NCBI RefSeq assembly: GCF_008365385.1
Contig: NZ_QOVF01000005.1
Span: 62,001 to 126,000, forward strand
Length of the DNA: 64,000 nucleotides
Direction: 5' to 3'
Source of the DNA: Halopseudomonas laoshanensis
GTDB taxonomy: Bacteria; Pseudomonadota; Gammaproteobacteria; Pseudomonadales; Pseudomonadaceae
Positions 1 to 7,793 of this stretch are shown here, piece by piece. Positions within the stretch are counted from its first letter, which is position 1; the number at the start of each line of letters is the position of its first letter. Below the pieces are notes generated by a model. It did not search any database. It was not told the origin of the DNA and saw nothing but the letters and a program-made list of their open reading frames with translations. The position numbers and the translations under genes are program-made.

Positions 1-222
1 CCGCAAACCGGTGACCGAACTGGCATGACGCAGGCTGACCTGTCGCGGCCAGACCCAAAGGCCGTAAGCCACCACCACCAACATCATTCCAACCGCCAGC
101 AAGCCGGGTATGGCACTGCGATACAGCGCCACTGCCGCCAACAAAGAAAAGATTACCAGCGCTCCGCCGAGGAAGCGCGAGGGCTGGCGTTGCAGTAACA
201 GATAATCAGTTTGGCTGAACAC
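1..222 (-). CDS. ygfX: YgfX-family membrane protein (3' part cut by the window edge)
   Basis: Seventy-four codons are open from a GTG at 222 to the window edge, so the C-terminus is missing. The peptide begins [15 protein letters not shown] and then has two closely spaced hydrophobic stretches ending in [10 protein letters not shown], which is the layout of YgfX/CptA inner-membrane proteins. The start lies inside the last codons of sdhE, a 17-base overlap, and the sdhE-ygfX overlap is the usual arrangement of this pair. Family knowledge: YgfX is a small two-helix membrane protein encoded with SdhE. The call rests on context and topology more than on a unique motif. Confidence 0.7.
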   Translation of the reverse strand, partial: MFSQTDYLLLQRQPSRFLGGALVIFSLLAAVALYRSAIPGLLAVGMMLVVVAYGLWVWPRQVSLRHASSVTGLR

Positions 223-460
223 GGTCTAATATCATCCTTACCATGCGCTTCAAGTCGGGGTCATCCGGTTCACTGCGCTGCATGAACCAGCCGAACATAT
301 CCTGATCTTCACAGGTCAACAACTTGCTGAAACGTTCCTTATCCGCCGGCTCAAGATCGCTGTAGGCTTCCTGAAGAAAAGGTAGCAACAGCACATCCAG
401 TTCCAGCATGCCGCGGCGGCTATGCCAGAACAAACGTTTCATTTCTATATCGGCCGACAT
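206..460 (-). CDS. sdhE: FAD assembly factor SdhE
   Basis: An 84-residue protein of the SdhE (YgfY) family, which promotes covalent flavinylation of the succinate dehydrogenase flavoprotein and related flavoenzymes in the cytosol. The hallmark RGMLELD segment is present near residue 15 ([13 protein letters not shown]), followed by the acidic helical stretch [14 protein letters not shown] typical of the family. The reading frame is open further upstream, but the ATG at 460 has a GGAG ribosome site a few bases upstream and gives the normal family length, so I chose it. It overlaps ygfX downstream and is divergent from ygfZ at 592. Confidence 0.93.
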   Translation of the reverse strand: MSADIEMKRLFWHSRRGMLELDVLLLPFLQEAYSDLEPADKERFSKLLTCEDQDMFGWFMQRSEPDDPDLKRMVRMILDRVQPN

Positions 461-591
461 CAAACATCTCCGCAATGGGTTGAAAACGCGCCGTAGCGCA
501 CACACATCATTATAGGCGCAAGGCAACACTGACAAGCATGCACCATAGTCCTATGATGTAACAGCTGACTACACCAGACAATTCGAGTCCT

Positions 592-1617
592 ATGACCGCA
601 ATCAACTCGCTAGAACAAACCCTGTCCGAACGCTTTGCCGTATCGGATGCCGATGAACTACCCGCCACCGGAATCACCTGGCTTTCTCACGAGGGCATTC
701 TGGCCGTAAGCGGCGCTGATGCAAACCGCTTTTTACAGGGGCAATTGACCTGTGATGTAAGTGTGCTGCCTGACCCCGGCAGCACGCTGGGCGCACGCTG
801 CAATCCCAAAGGCCGAATACAATCGAGTTTCAGACTGGTGCGCCTGGCCGCAGATGCTTACCTGCTGGCCATGCACAAAGAAGTGCTGGAAGCCCAGAGC
901 GCTGATCTGGGGAAATATGCGGTGTTCTTCAAAACCAGTATCAAAGACGCCAGTAACGACTGGGTGCGTGTTGGCTTGTGGGGCGACGCAGCCGAGACAG
1001 CGTTGCAAAAAGCCGGCCTGACTCCACCAGAGAATATTGATGAGGTCACCTCCTGCGCCACCGGCAGCGTGGTTCGCGTGCCCGGGCTGCACCGTTTCGA
1101 GATCTGGCTACCCAGTGAATCGGCAGTAAATACACTGGACCAGCTGCAGACGCTTGCGACCCCCACAGCACTGAATGCCTGGCAACTGCTACAAATACGT
1201 AACGGGCTGGGCGAAGTCAGTGCGGCTACTCGTGAAAGCTTTATCCCGCAGATGCTGAATATGCAGCTGTTCGATGCTGTCAGCTTCAGAAAGGGTTGCT
1301 ACACCGGCCAGGAAATCGTCGCCAGGATGCAGTACCTGGGTAAACTCAAGCGACGCATGTTCCGGCTGCTGATGGAGGGACAACAGCCATTGCCAGCCGG
1401 TACGCTGATCGTTAACCGTGACAATGGCCAGACGCTAGGGGAAGTGGTCTCCAGTGCGCGAGGCAACGCTCGGGTAGAAATATTAGCCGTACTACAAAAA
1501 GATGCGGCACAATTGCTACAATTAGCCGCAGGGGATAGCAATGGGCCATCATTGGCCGTCGCCGACCTGCCCTATGATACTGAACTGGTCGCCAGTGAAG
1601 ACGACCCGGTTAACTGA
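592..1617 (+). CDS. ygfZ: tRNA-modifying/folate-binding protein YgfZ
   Basis: A 341-residue member of the YgfZ/GcvT-like family. YgfZ proteins bind folate and help in maturation or repair of certain iron-sulfur enzymes, such as the MiaB radical-SAM tRNA thiotransferase. The diagnostic signature KGCYTGQE, with its conserved cysteine, lies near residue 234, followed by IVARMQYLGKLKR. The N-terminal half carries the FLQGQLTCDV segment seen in this family. The gene faces away from sdhE and ends 15 bases before the HDOD gene, so those two are probably cotranscribed. Confidence 0.93.
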   Translation: MTAINSLEQTLSERFAVSDADELPATGITWLSHEGILAVSGADANRFLQGQLTCDVSVLPDPGSTLGARCNPKGRIQSSFRLVRLAADAYLLAMHKEVLEAQSADLGKYAVFFKTSIKDASNDWVRVGLWGDAAETALQKAGLTPPENIDEVTSCATGSVVRVPGLHRFEIWLPSESAVNTLDQLQTLATPTALNAWQLLQIRNGLGEVSAATRESFIPQMLNMQLFDAVSFRKGCYTGQEIVARMQYLGKLKRRMFRLLMEGQQPLPAGTLIVNRDNGQTLGEVVSSARGNARVEILAVLQKDAAQLLQLAAGDSNGPSLAVADLPYDTELVASEDDPVN

Positions 1618-1632
1618 ACAAGGAAACAACCC

Positions 1633-2463
1633 ATGACCGATCTGGCCCAGCGCGTACAGGATGAGTTGATCCAAGCCATTGAAAAGGACCAGCTGGTTCT
1701 ACCCACACTGCCGGAAGTGGCGTTGCGGGTGCGTGAGGCGGCCGAAGATCCGGACGTCAATATTGCCCATCTGGTGCGCGAGATCAGCAACGATGCCGCG
1801 CTCAGTGCGCGCCTGATCAAAGTGGTCAACAGCCCGCTGCTGCGCACCCGGCAGGAAATTACCGATCTGAGCATGGCCGTCAACCGCATGGGTATTACCT
1901 ACACCGCCAATCTGGCGACCGGGCTGGCCATGGCGCAGATGTTCCAGGCCACTTCAGATGTGATTGATCGCAAGATGCGCGAGGTCTGGGGCCGCAGTAC
2001 CGAGGTAGCGGGCATCAGCCACGTGCTCTGCCGGCACTACACCAAGCTCAAGCCCGACCAGGCCACGCTGGCCGGTCTGGTGCATCAGATCGGGGTACTG
2101 CCGATCCTCAGTTATGCCGAAGAGAACGATCAGCTCCTGGCTGATCCAGCGAGCCTGGACCTGGTTATCGAACGCATCCACCCAATTATTGGCGATCGCA
2201 TTCTGGAAGCCTGGGATTTTCCGGTTCCGCTGCGTCATGTACCCACGCAACATCTGGATTTCAACCGTAATTCACCCACCGTGGATTACGCCGACGTTGT
2301 CCAGGTGGCAATGCTGCAAAGCCTGAGTAGCGAACATCCGCTGGCACAGCTGGACTGGAACACCATCCCCGCCTTCGCCAAACTGGGCATCAGCCAGGAT
2401 GGCGATGGCGAGGAAGAAGACCTGTCAGCGGAAATGGAAGCGGCTATGGCGCTGCTAGGCTAA
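1633..2463 (+). CDS. HDOD-domain signalling protein
   Basis: A 276-residue cytosolic protein. Residues about 15 to 215 form an HDOD domain, a relative of the HD superfamily usually lacking the full metal-binding set and found in bacterial signalling proteins. Visible hallmarks are LPTLPEVALRVREAAEDPD, ISNDAALSARLIKVVNSPL and LAGLVHQIGVLPIL. There is no attached GGDEF, EAL or receiver domain; the C-terminus is a short acidic tail. An AAGGAA ribosome site precedes the ATG. It follows ygfZ by 15 bases and converges on the enoyl-CoA hydratase gene with a 14-base gap. The exact role cannot be read from sequence. Confidence 0.88.
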   Translation: MTDLAQRVQDELIQAIEKDQLVLPTLPEVALRVREAAEDPDVNIAHLVREISNDAALSARLIKVVNSPLLRTRQEITDLSMAVNRMGITYTANLATGLAMAQMFQATSDVIDRKMREVWGRSTEVAGISHVLCRHYTKLKPDQATLAGLVHQIGVLPILSYAEENDQLLADPASLDLVIERIHPIIGDRILEAWDFPVPLRHVPTQHLDFNRNSPTVDYADVVQVAMLQSLSSEHPLAQLDWNTIPAFAKLGISQDGDGEEEDLSAEMEAAMALLG

Positions 2464-2477
2464 TCAGTGGAGGCTGA

Positions 2478-3293
2478 TTAGCGATTCCGCCACTGGGGTG
2501 GGCGCTTTTCAAAAAAGGCGTTGACCCCTTCCAGCGTATCTTCGTGATCGAACAGATCAACAAAAAGCTCTCGCTCCTGCGCCAGCAGACTATTCAACGG
2601 CTGCTGACGCGCGCCCTGGATCAAGGTCTTGCAGGCTTTGACCGCCAACGGGCTCTGCCGCCCGACCTGAGCCGCCAACCTTAGAGCAGTAGTGAGCGCC
2701 TGGCCCTGCTCCACAACTTCCTCTACCAAACCAATGCGTTCGGCCTTGACGCCATCAATGCGCTCACCGCAAAGAATCATCCGTTTCGCCCAGCCTTCAC
2801 CGACTAACCAGGACAGTGCCTGAGTACCGCCGGCACAGGGCAACAGGCCCACGCTGGCTTCCGGCAATGCAAGCTGCACCTGACGCTCGGCAATACGGAT
2901 ATCGCAGGCCAGAGCGCACTCCAGGCCGCCGCCCATCGCGTAGCCATTCAATGCAGCAATCGAAACCCCGGAAAAATCCCGCAAGGCTTCAAAGGCCTGC
3001 CCAAAGAGGCGAGCCATCAGCCGCGCACGGGCCTTGTCGCCATCGGCGAATAACTTTAGATCGGCGCCCGCAGAAAAGAAGCGTTCGCCGCGCCCGGTGA
3101 TCACCAGAGCATAGATCTCCGGGTCTGCACTCAGGTGCGCAACCAATTCGACCAGGCCGTGCAGGGTATCGGTATCCCATGTATTGGCCGGCGCGTTATC
3201 AATGGTCACCAGCGCGGTATGCCCGACCTTCTGCACCACCAGCTTGTCAGTGCGCGGTACCAGAGCGGTATAGGGTTGCAATGCATGATCCAT
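2478..3293 (-). CDS. Enoyl-CoA hydratase/isomerase family protein
   Basis: A 271-residue crotonase-fold enzyme that probably hydrates or isomerises an enoyl-CoA thioester. The oxyanion-hole segment FFSAGADLKLF and the second segment AMGGGLECALACD are present. Both acidic residues used by hydratases can be seen: the Glu in GGGLEC and the Glu in LPEASVGLLPCAGGTQ, so it is probably a true hydratase rather than a non-hydratase homologue. The ATG at 3293 has GGAG six bases upstream. It lies 35 bases downstream of ung on the same strand, so an operon is possible. The acyl substrate cannot be named. Confidence 0.9.
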   Translation of the reverse strand: MDHALQPYTALVPRTDKLVVQKVGHTALVTIDNAPANTWDTDTLHGLVELVAHLSADPEIYALVITGRGERFFSAGADLKLFADGDKARARLMARLFGQAFEALRDFSGVSIAALNGYAMGGGLECALACDIRIAERQVQLALPEASVGLLPCAGGTQALSWLVGEGWAKRMILCGERIDGVKAERIGLVEEVVEQGQALTTALRLAAQVGRQSPLAVKACKTLIQGARQQPLNSLLAQERELFVDLFDHEDTLEGVNAFFEKRPPQWRNR

Positions 3294-3328
3294 AAAGCAC
3301 TCCAGAACAGTAAAACAAAGGGTAATTT

Positions 3329-4039
3329 CTAGACTGCGCCATCCGGTAAGCGCCAGTCAATCGGTTGCCGCCCGTGCTCCTGCAGGTAAGCGTTGGCGGC
3401 AGAAAAATGCCCGTTGCCGATAAATCCACGGTGCGCCGAGAGCGGAGATGGGTGCACAGAAGTCAGCACCTTATGTCTCGACAAATCCACCTGCGCCGCT
3501 TTTTTCTGCGCGTAGCTGCCCCAGAGCATGAATACCAGATGTTCATGTTCCCTGGCCGCAATCTCGATCACTCTGGTGGTAAAGGTTTCCCAACCCTGGC
3601 CCGCGTGGGCGCCTGCGTTGGCCTGTTCGACCGTCAGCACGGCATTGAGCAGTAGCACACCCTGCTCGGCCCAGCTTTGCAGGCAGCCGTGCCTGGGAAT
3701 GGGTAGCTGCAGGTCGCGTTGCAGTTCCTTGAAGATATTCTGCAGCGAAGGTGGTGGACGTATACCCGGCGGTACTGAAAAGCTCAACCCGTGAGCCTGA
3801 CCCGGCCCGTGATAGGGATCCTGGCCGATGATCACCACCTTGAGCTGGTCCAACGGCGTGCTGTTGAGCGCATTGAATATCAGCGGCCCCGGTGGAAAGA
3901 TCACCTTGCCTGCGGCCTTTTCTGCCAGCAGAAAGGCACGCAGTTGCTGCATGTACGGCGTCTCGAACTCATTCCCCAAAGCCGCTTTCCAGCCTGGCTC
4001 CAAGGCTACGTTGCGTTCGGCCACATTACCCTCAGGCAT
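3329..4039 (-). CDS. ung: Uracil-DNA glycosylase
   Basis: A 236-residue family 1 uracil-DNA glycosylase, which removes uracil from DNA at the start of base excision repair. The catalytic water-activating motif GQDPYHGP is present with Asp74, followed by AHGLSFSV. The C-terminal DNA-intercalation motif [11 protein letters not shown] carries the conserved histidine. The frame stays open to a GTG at 4045, but the ATG at 4039 has GGAG at proper spacing (five bases), so the shorter form is preferred. It starts two bases after the stop of the upstream small membrane protein gene, so those two are translationally close. Confidence 0.97.
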   Translation of the reverse strand: MPEGNVAERNVALEPGWKAALGNEFETPYMQQLRAFLLAEKAAGKVIFPPGPLIFNALNSTPLDQLKVVIIGQDPYHGPGQAHGLSFSVPPGIRPPPSLQNIFKELQRDLQLPIPRHGCLQSWAEQGVLLLNAVLTVEQANAGAHAGQGWETFTTRVIEIAAREHEHLVFMLWGSYAQKKAAQVDLSRHKVLTSVHPSPLSAHRGFIGNGHFSAANAYLQEHGRQPIDWRLPDGAV

Positions 4040-4041
4040 AG

Positions 4042-4371
4042 TCACTCCGCTACCGGTACCGACTGGGCGTTACAACGCACCACACGCTCACGGTTATCCA
4101 CCAGCAAGCCAGACAGGCCGTTGTGCCGGTTATCATGCAGCACCAGAATGCCGTCGACACATTCAGCCACCTGATTGGCAGCGCGACTGCGCATTTGCCC
4201 GGCCTCGGCCGAACCCACAGTAACCAGGCTGAATTCGGCGACCAGCAGGCCCTGTTCTTCACGGGTAAAGTTCAGATATCCATAGGCATACAGGATCATG
4301 ACGGTGGCAAACACCGTGGCAAAGAAGGTCAGAATAATCGGCAGCTTGTTCAGCTCTTTAGTCTCGCTCAC
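4042..4371 (-). CDS. Small single-pass membrane protein of unknown function
   Basis: A 109-residue protein that I do not recognise. Residues about 10 to 33 form one strongly hydrophobic helix ([20 protein letters not shown]) with a short basic and polar N-terminus, so the rest is probably periplasmic or cytoplasmic as a small soluble domain. That domain contains two cysteines (VAECVDG, VVRCNAQ) that could form a disulfide if periplasmic. The start is a GTG with AGGAAAAGAG upstream. It sits between the QEGLA gene (11-base gap) and ung (2-base gap), so the three form a likely transcription unit. Confidence 0.7.
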   Translation of the reverse strand: MSETKELNKLPIILTFFATVFATVMILYAYGYLNFTREEQGLLVAEFSLVTVGSAEAGQMRSRAANQVAECVDGILVLHDNRHNGLSGLLVDNRERVVRCNAQSVPVAE

Positions 4372-4382
4372 AACTCTTTTCC

Positions 4383-5666
4383 TCAGAGGATATTCGCATA
4401 ATCAGCTTCGATGCGATCGAGGCTGAGATTGTTCAAAAAGCCGGAGAAACACATCCAGGCACTCAAAGCGTTCAGATCTGCAAAAGGCTCAGGCAGATAA
4501 CGTGGCGGTACTACCAGCCCCTCCTCTACCAACTGCCCCAGCGTGCGCATATCTTCCAGCGTGGTCTTGCCGCAGAACAGCAATGGAATCTGCTGCAACT
4601 TGCCTTTGCGTACCGCCAACTGGATATAGTTGTAGGTAAGAATAAAGCCCTTGAGGTACGCCAGGTCCTTGGTAAAAGGCAGACCGTTACTGCTGGATCC
4701 ACGGAACACGCGGCTGGCGTTGGTGTAGCTGTTTTCCTTGGAGTAATCCTGTTCACGATAGAACTGGAATACATCGAGAAAGTCGCCGCCCGACTCAGCC
4801 AGTTGAATTGCCCGCGTGCGGTCAGTCAGCTTGCGCAGGCGCGCCGGATAGGAGGCGAAGGTGATCACTTCCATCAGGATCGCCAGGCCTTCCTGGGTAA
4901 CAGTCGAAGACGGCGGCCCTTTGGCCAGGAAGGTGCAGATAGGCTGGTGCTGTCCATTCAAGCTGGTGGCCACATGCACCATGCCTTCATGCACGGCGAG
5001 AATTTTCAGATCGCGTTCGTTAAACATCGCATCGCTGCGGATCTTGATGTAATCCGCGCCGGCTGCGGCGTCGGCAACAATGCCGTCAGACTCGAACACA
5101 CGCACCGCCTGATCATCCGGAAACGCTTGATTCATGCGCTCCTGCAGAATCGCCACCGCTTCTGGCGCGGCGATAATCTTGGGCTCACGCCCCAGATCCG
5201 AACCAATATTGGTCAGCGACTCGCTGAGCATGATGCTCAGATCGGTCAGGGTTGGATCGCCGGCATGGAAGGCATCGGAGGCAGAGCCATACAGTTCTTG
5301 GGAGATAAAACCCATATCCGGTGTGCCGCGCGCTTCGAGCATGCGGATAACCATGCGGTATTCCTTGCACATGCGCCGCATGATCTGCCCGACTGGATTA
5401 AAGGTGCCCAGTTGGCGAGTGATATCCCTTTCTATTTCCTGAAAGACCTGGCGCATCACGCCCGGATCGAAACCCAGGGGACGCTGGGCGTAATAGTCAG
5501 GACCGACGTCGGGCAGGCTTTTGCAGCGCTTGCGAAAGAATTCTTCACGCAGGCTGTCGTCCCACTTGATCGCATCCAGAATTCGAATCGGCGACTGCGC
5601 CTCGACAATGCGGTCAGACAGACTGCGGATGACCAATTGGTACTGTTCGCTCTGTTTTACCGTCAT
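4383..5666 (-). CDS. DUF1704 / QEGLA-motif protein, probable zinc metallopeptidase
   Basis: A 427-residue protein of the DUF1704 family, often named flavohemoglobin expression-modulating QEGLA-motif protein. The name-giving QEGLA lies at residues 258 to 262. About 30 residues before it is HEGMVH (226 to 231), an HExxxH motif. Established knowledge: the eukaryotic tubulin tyrosine carboxypeptidase MATCAP belongs to this family and uses HExxxH plus the glutamate of the following conserved segment as a zinc site. By analogy His226, His231 and Glu259 could bind zinc here, making this a predicted carboxypeptidase-like enzyme. No signal peptide is seen, so it is probably cytosolic. Repeats and palindromes fill the region upstream. 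Confidence 0.85.
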   Translation of the reverse strand: MTVKQSEQYQLVIRSLSDRIVEAQSPIRILDAIKWDDSLREEFFRKRCKSLPDVGPDYYAQRPLGFDPGVMRQVFQEIERDITRQLGTFNPVGQIMRRMCKEYRMVIRMLEARGTPDMGFISQELYGSASDAFHAGDPTLTDLSIMLSESLTNIGSDLGREPKIIAAPEAVAILQERMNQAFPDDQAVRVFESDGIVADAAAGADYIKIRSDAMFNERDLKILAVHEGMVHVATSLNGQHQPICTFLAKGPPSSTVTQEGLAILMEVITFASYPARLRKLTDRTRAIQLAESGGDFLDVFQFYREQDYSKENSYTNASRVFRGSSSNGLPFTKDLAYLKGFILTYNYIQLAVRKGKLQQIPLLFCGKTTLEDMRTLGQLVEEGLVVPPRYLPEPFADLNALSAWMCFSGFLNNLSLDRIEADYANIL

Positions 5667-5710
5667 ATTGTTCCTGCTGCTGGTGGTATCGGTGAGGCTT
5701 TGCGCCTTGC

Positions 5711-5803
5711 TTCGACATTATTGTGATCTGTGCTGCAGTGCAACGCTTGGTGATCTTCGGTCTTGTGCAACGCTTGGTGATCTACGATGCAGTGCAACGC
5801 TCG
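5711..5803. repeat. 27-bp tandem repeat, about 3.4 copies
   Basis: The unit begins GTGCAACGCTTGGTGATCT and recurs at 5738, 5765 and 5792, an exact 27-base period. The first 19 bases of the first two units are identical; the third diverges after GTGCAACGCT where it runs into the palindrome. A weaker fourth copy (GTGATCT then TGCA in register) lies upstream at 5711 to 5737. The array occupies the region just upstream of the QEGLA gene start at 5666, where a promoter should be, so it could bind a regulator or be a slippage-prone repeat. Confidence 0.8.
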
Positions 5804-5901
5804 GCCGGGCAACCCCCAGGCTGGACACGCTACGAGCCGTCCATGGGGCTCATCAATGGCCATCCCTGGCCATTGACGGTCCAGCCTGGGGGTTGCCCGG
5901 C
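5804..5901. repeat. Composite palindromic element, copy 1
   Basis: The outer arms 5804-5826 and 5879-5901 are perfect 23-base inverted repeats (GCCGGGCAACCCCC at the outer end). Inside the 52-base loop is a second perfect palindrome, TCAATGGCCA at 5853-5862 and its complement at 5867-5876, around the 4-base loop TCCC. The core from about 5832 to 5881 is the reverse complement of the core of copy 2 at 6045 to 6092. Folded as RNA or single-stranded DNA it would give a long stem with an inner stem-loop. Confidence 0.85.
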
Positions 5902-6021
5902 ACCGCGGTAAAGAATGGGCATTTCCGAGATAACATCAAAACCTAACCACCTTCACCTGACAGGCTCTCAAGTTATCTTCTGACTCGCCGGAAACCTGAT
6001 CGACGCACCTTCTAAGTTAGG

Positions 6022-6127
6022 CGAGGTTGGCCAGCCCCGGTGTCGGACCGTCGATGGCCAGGGATGGCCATCGACGAGCCCCATGGACGGCTTGCAGCGT
6101 GTCCGTCACCGGGGCTGGTCAACCTCG
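6022..6127. repeat. Composite palindromic element, copy 2 (inverted relative to copy 1)
   Basis: The outer arms 6022-6042 and 6107-6127 are complementary at 20 of 21 positions (CGAGGTTG at the outer end). The inner palindrome is TCGATGGCCA at 6051-6060 and its complement at 6065-6074 around the loop GGGA. The core matches the reverse complement of copy 1 almost fully. The few differences lie mainly in the inner stem and are paired (A to G on one side, T to C on the other), so base pairing is kept. The outer arms are unrelated to those of copy 1. Confidence 0.85.
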
Positions 6128-6198
6128 TACTCACACCAAAACAACCTGATCAGGTTTCCCTGCACCCTCCTGATACCAAACAACAAAAACTCAAAAAC

Positions 6199-7701
6199 TT
6201 AAGCCTCAGGCCGCATATGCGGAAAAAGGATCACATCCCGAATCGAAGGCGCATCCGTCAGCAACATCACCAGCCGATCAATACCAATACCCTCACCCGC
6301 CGTCGGCGGCATACCGTATTCCAGGGCACGGACAAAGTCGGCGTCATAATGCATGGCCTCATCGTCACCCGCATCCTTGTCAGCGACCTGAGCGTGGAAG
6401 CGCTCGGCCTGATCTTCGGCATCGTTAAGCTCCGAATAGGCGTTGGCAATCTCGCGGCCGCCAATAAACAGCTCGAAGCGATCGGTCACGCTCGGGTCAT
6501 CATCACTACGACGCGCTAACGGAGACACCTCAAACGGATAGCGGGTGATAAAGGTCGGCTGCTCCAGAAGATGCTCTACGCGTTCCTCGAAGATCATCAC
6601 CTGCAACTTGCCCAGACCCTCGAAACCCTTCACATCAGCACCGGCTTTCTTGGCAATAGCGCGGGCCGCGTCCAAGTCCTGCAAATCAGCAGCGCTGATC
6701 TCGGGGCAGAACTTGAGGATCGAATCAAATACCGACAGGCGTGCAAAGGGTTCGCCGAAGTGGAACACCTTGCCCTGATAGGGCACATCGGTGCTGCCCA
6801 ACACATCCATGGCCAACTCGCGGAACAGCTCCTCGGTCAGATCCATGTTGTCTTCGTAATCGGCGTAGGCCTGGTAGAACTCGAGCATGGTGAACTCAGG
6901 GTTGTGCCGGGTTGAAACCCCTTCGTTACGGAAGTTGCGGTTGATCTCGAACACCCGCTCGAAACCACCGACTACCAGGCGCTTGAGATACAGCTCCGGC
7001 GCGATCCGCAGAAACATCGGCAGATCCAGCGCATTGTGGTGCGTCTCGAACGGCTTGGCCGCGGCGCCACCGGGGATGGTCTGCAGCATCGGCGTTTCCA
7101 CCTCGAGGAAGTTGCGCTCGGCGAGAAACTTGCGGATATGCGCAATCACCCGCGAGCGCACCAGGAACGTATCGCGGGTGTCCTCGTTGACGATCAGATC
7201 AACATAACGTTGGCGATAGCGCTGCTCGGTGTCGGTCAGGCCGTGGTGCTTGTCCGGCAATGGCCGCAGGGACTTGGTCAGCAATTGAACCGAAGTCATG
7301 CTGACATACAGATCGCCCTTGCCGGACCGCGCCATGACGCCTTCTGCGGCAATGATATCGCCCATGTCCCAGTGTTTGATCGCCTCCAGCGTCTCGGCCT
7401 GCAGCGTCTTGCGGTCAACGTAGACCTGAATACGGCCAGTCATGTCCTGGATCACCATAAAGGCGCCACGATTGAGCATGATGCGCCCGGCGACTTTGAC
7501 CGGAATCAACGTCTCGGCCAGCTCTTCCTTGGTCTTGTCGGCGTAGGTCTTCTGCAGATCACCAGCATAACTGTCACGACGGAAGCGGTTGGGGAAGGCG
7601 TTGCCCTTGGCACGCTCGGCCGCCAGTTTTTCCTTGCGCAGGGAAATCAGGCGGTTTTCTTCCTCGGGGAGGGCTTGCTGGTCATTCTGCTGATCGGTCA
7701 T
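6199..7701 (-). CDS. lysS: Lysine--tRNA ligase, class II
   Basis: A 500-residue lysyl-tRNA synthetase that charges tRNA-Lys with lysine in the cytosol. The N-terminal OB-fold anticodon-binding domain (about residues 60 to 150, with [20 protein letters not shown]) is followed by the class II catalytic core. Motif 2 is visible in [20 protein letters not shown] and motif 3 in [12 protein letters not shown] near the C-terminus. Length matches the family. A GGAAG ribosome site precedes the ATG. It follows prfB by 74 bases on the same strand, the usual prfB-lysS arrangement in gammaproteobacteria, with a stem-loop in between. Confidence 0.98.
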   Translation of the reverse strand: MTDQQNDQQALPEEENRLISLRKEKLAAERAKGNAFPNRFRRDSYAGDLQKTYADKTKEELAETLIPVKVAGRIMLNRGAFMVIQDMTGRIQVYVDRKTLQAETLEAIKHWDMGDIIAAEGVMARSGKGDLYVSMTSVQLLTKSLRPLPDKHHGLTDTEQRYRQRYVDLIVNEDTRDTFLVRSRVIAHIRKFLAERNFLEVETPMLQTIPGGAAAKPFETHHNALDLPMFLRIAPELYLKRLVVGGFERVFEINRNFRNEGVSTRHNPEFTMLEFYQAYADYEDNMDLTEELFRELAMDVLGSTDVPYQGKVFHFGEPFARLSVFDSILKFCPEISAADLQDLDAARAIAKKAGADVKGFEGLGKLQVMIFEERVEHLLEQPTFITRYPFEVSPLARRSDDDPSVTDRFELFIGGREIANAYSELNDAEDQAERFHAQVADKDAGDDEAMHYDADFVRALEYGMPPTAGEGIGIDRLVMLLTDAPSIRDVILFPHMRPEA

Positions 7702-7763
7702 GTCGGTACTTCCGGAAGTTGCAGTTCAATTCAAAGGGATTTGATGCGCCAGGGACGCCGCGG

Positions 7764-7793
7764 CTGAAACAGGCCTCAAAGGCCCTGTTTCAG
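7764..7793 (-). promoter_or_regulatory. Stem-loop enclosing the prfB stop codon
   Basis: The arms 7764-7775 and 7781-7793 pair over 12 base pairs with one bulged base, leaving the 5-base loop TCAAA. On the coding strand this loop contains the TGA stop of prfB (7778 to 7776), so the last codons of prfB form one arm. There is no T-run after it, so it is not a standard terminator. It could slow ribosome release, protect the mRNA or separate prfB and lysS expression; its role is inferred only. Confidence 0.55.

Larger units (their letters stand above)
5667..6198. other. Gene-free repeat-rich interval between lysS and the QEGLA gene
   Basis: No credible coding sequence is visible here. The interval holds, in order, a 27-bp tandem repeat (5711 to about 5803), a composite palindrome (5804 to 5901), about 120 bases of ordinary sequence, a second composite palindrome (6022 to 6127), and a 14-base perfect palindrome AACCTGATCAGGTT at 6143 to 6156. 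The last is followed on the minus strand by GTTTT and may weakly terminate lysS transcription. The small open frames that cross it simply translate the repeats. Confidence 0.75.

Noticed and set aside
4803-5726. 307-codon open frame opposite the QEGLA gene, and similar long antisense frames opposite arcA (19430-20335) and the phosphoketolase (9609-10448)
   Set aside because: They mirror well-supported genes, have no ribosome site or recognisable domain, and show composition expected of antisense shadows.
5711-5803. CRISPR array
   Set aside because: The 27-base units are directly tandem with no unique spacers, and no cas genes lie in the window.
5804-6127. Integron attC sites or REP doublets
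   Set aside because: No integrase or gene cassette is present, and the arms and core do not match the attC or REP forms I know; they are reported as an unclassified palindromic repeat.
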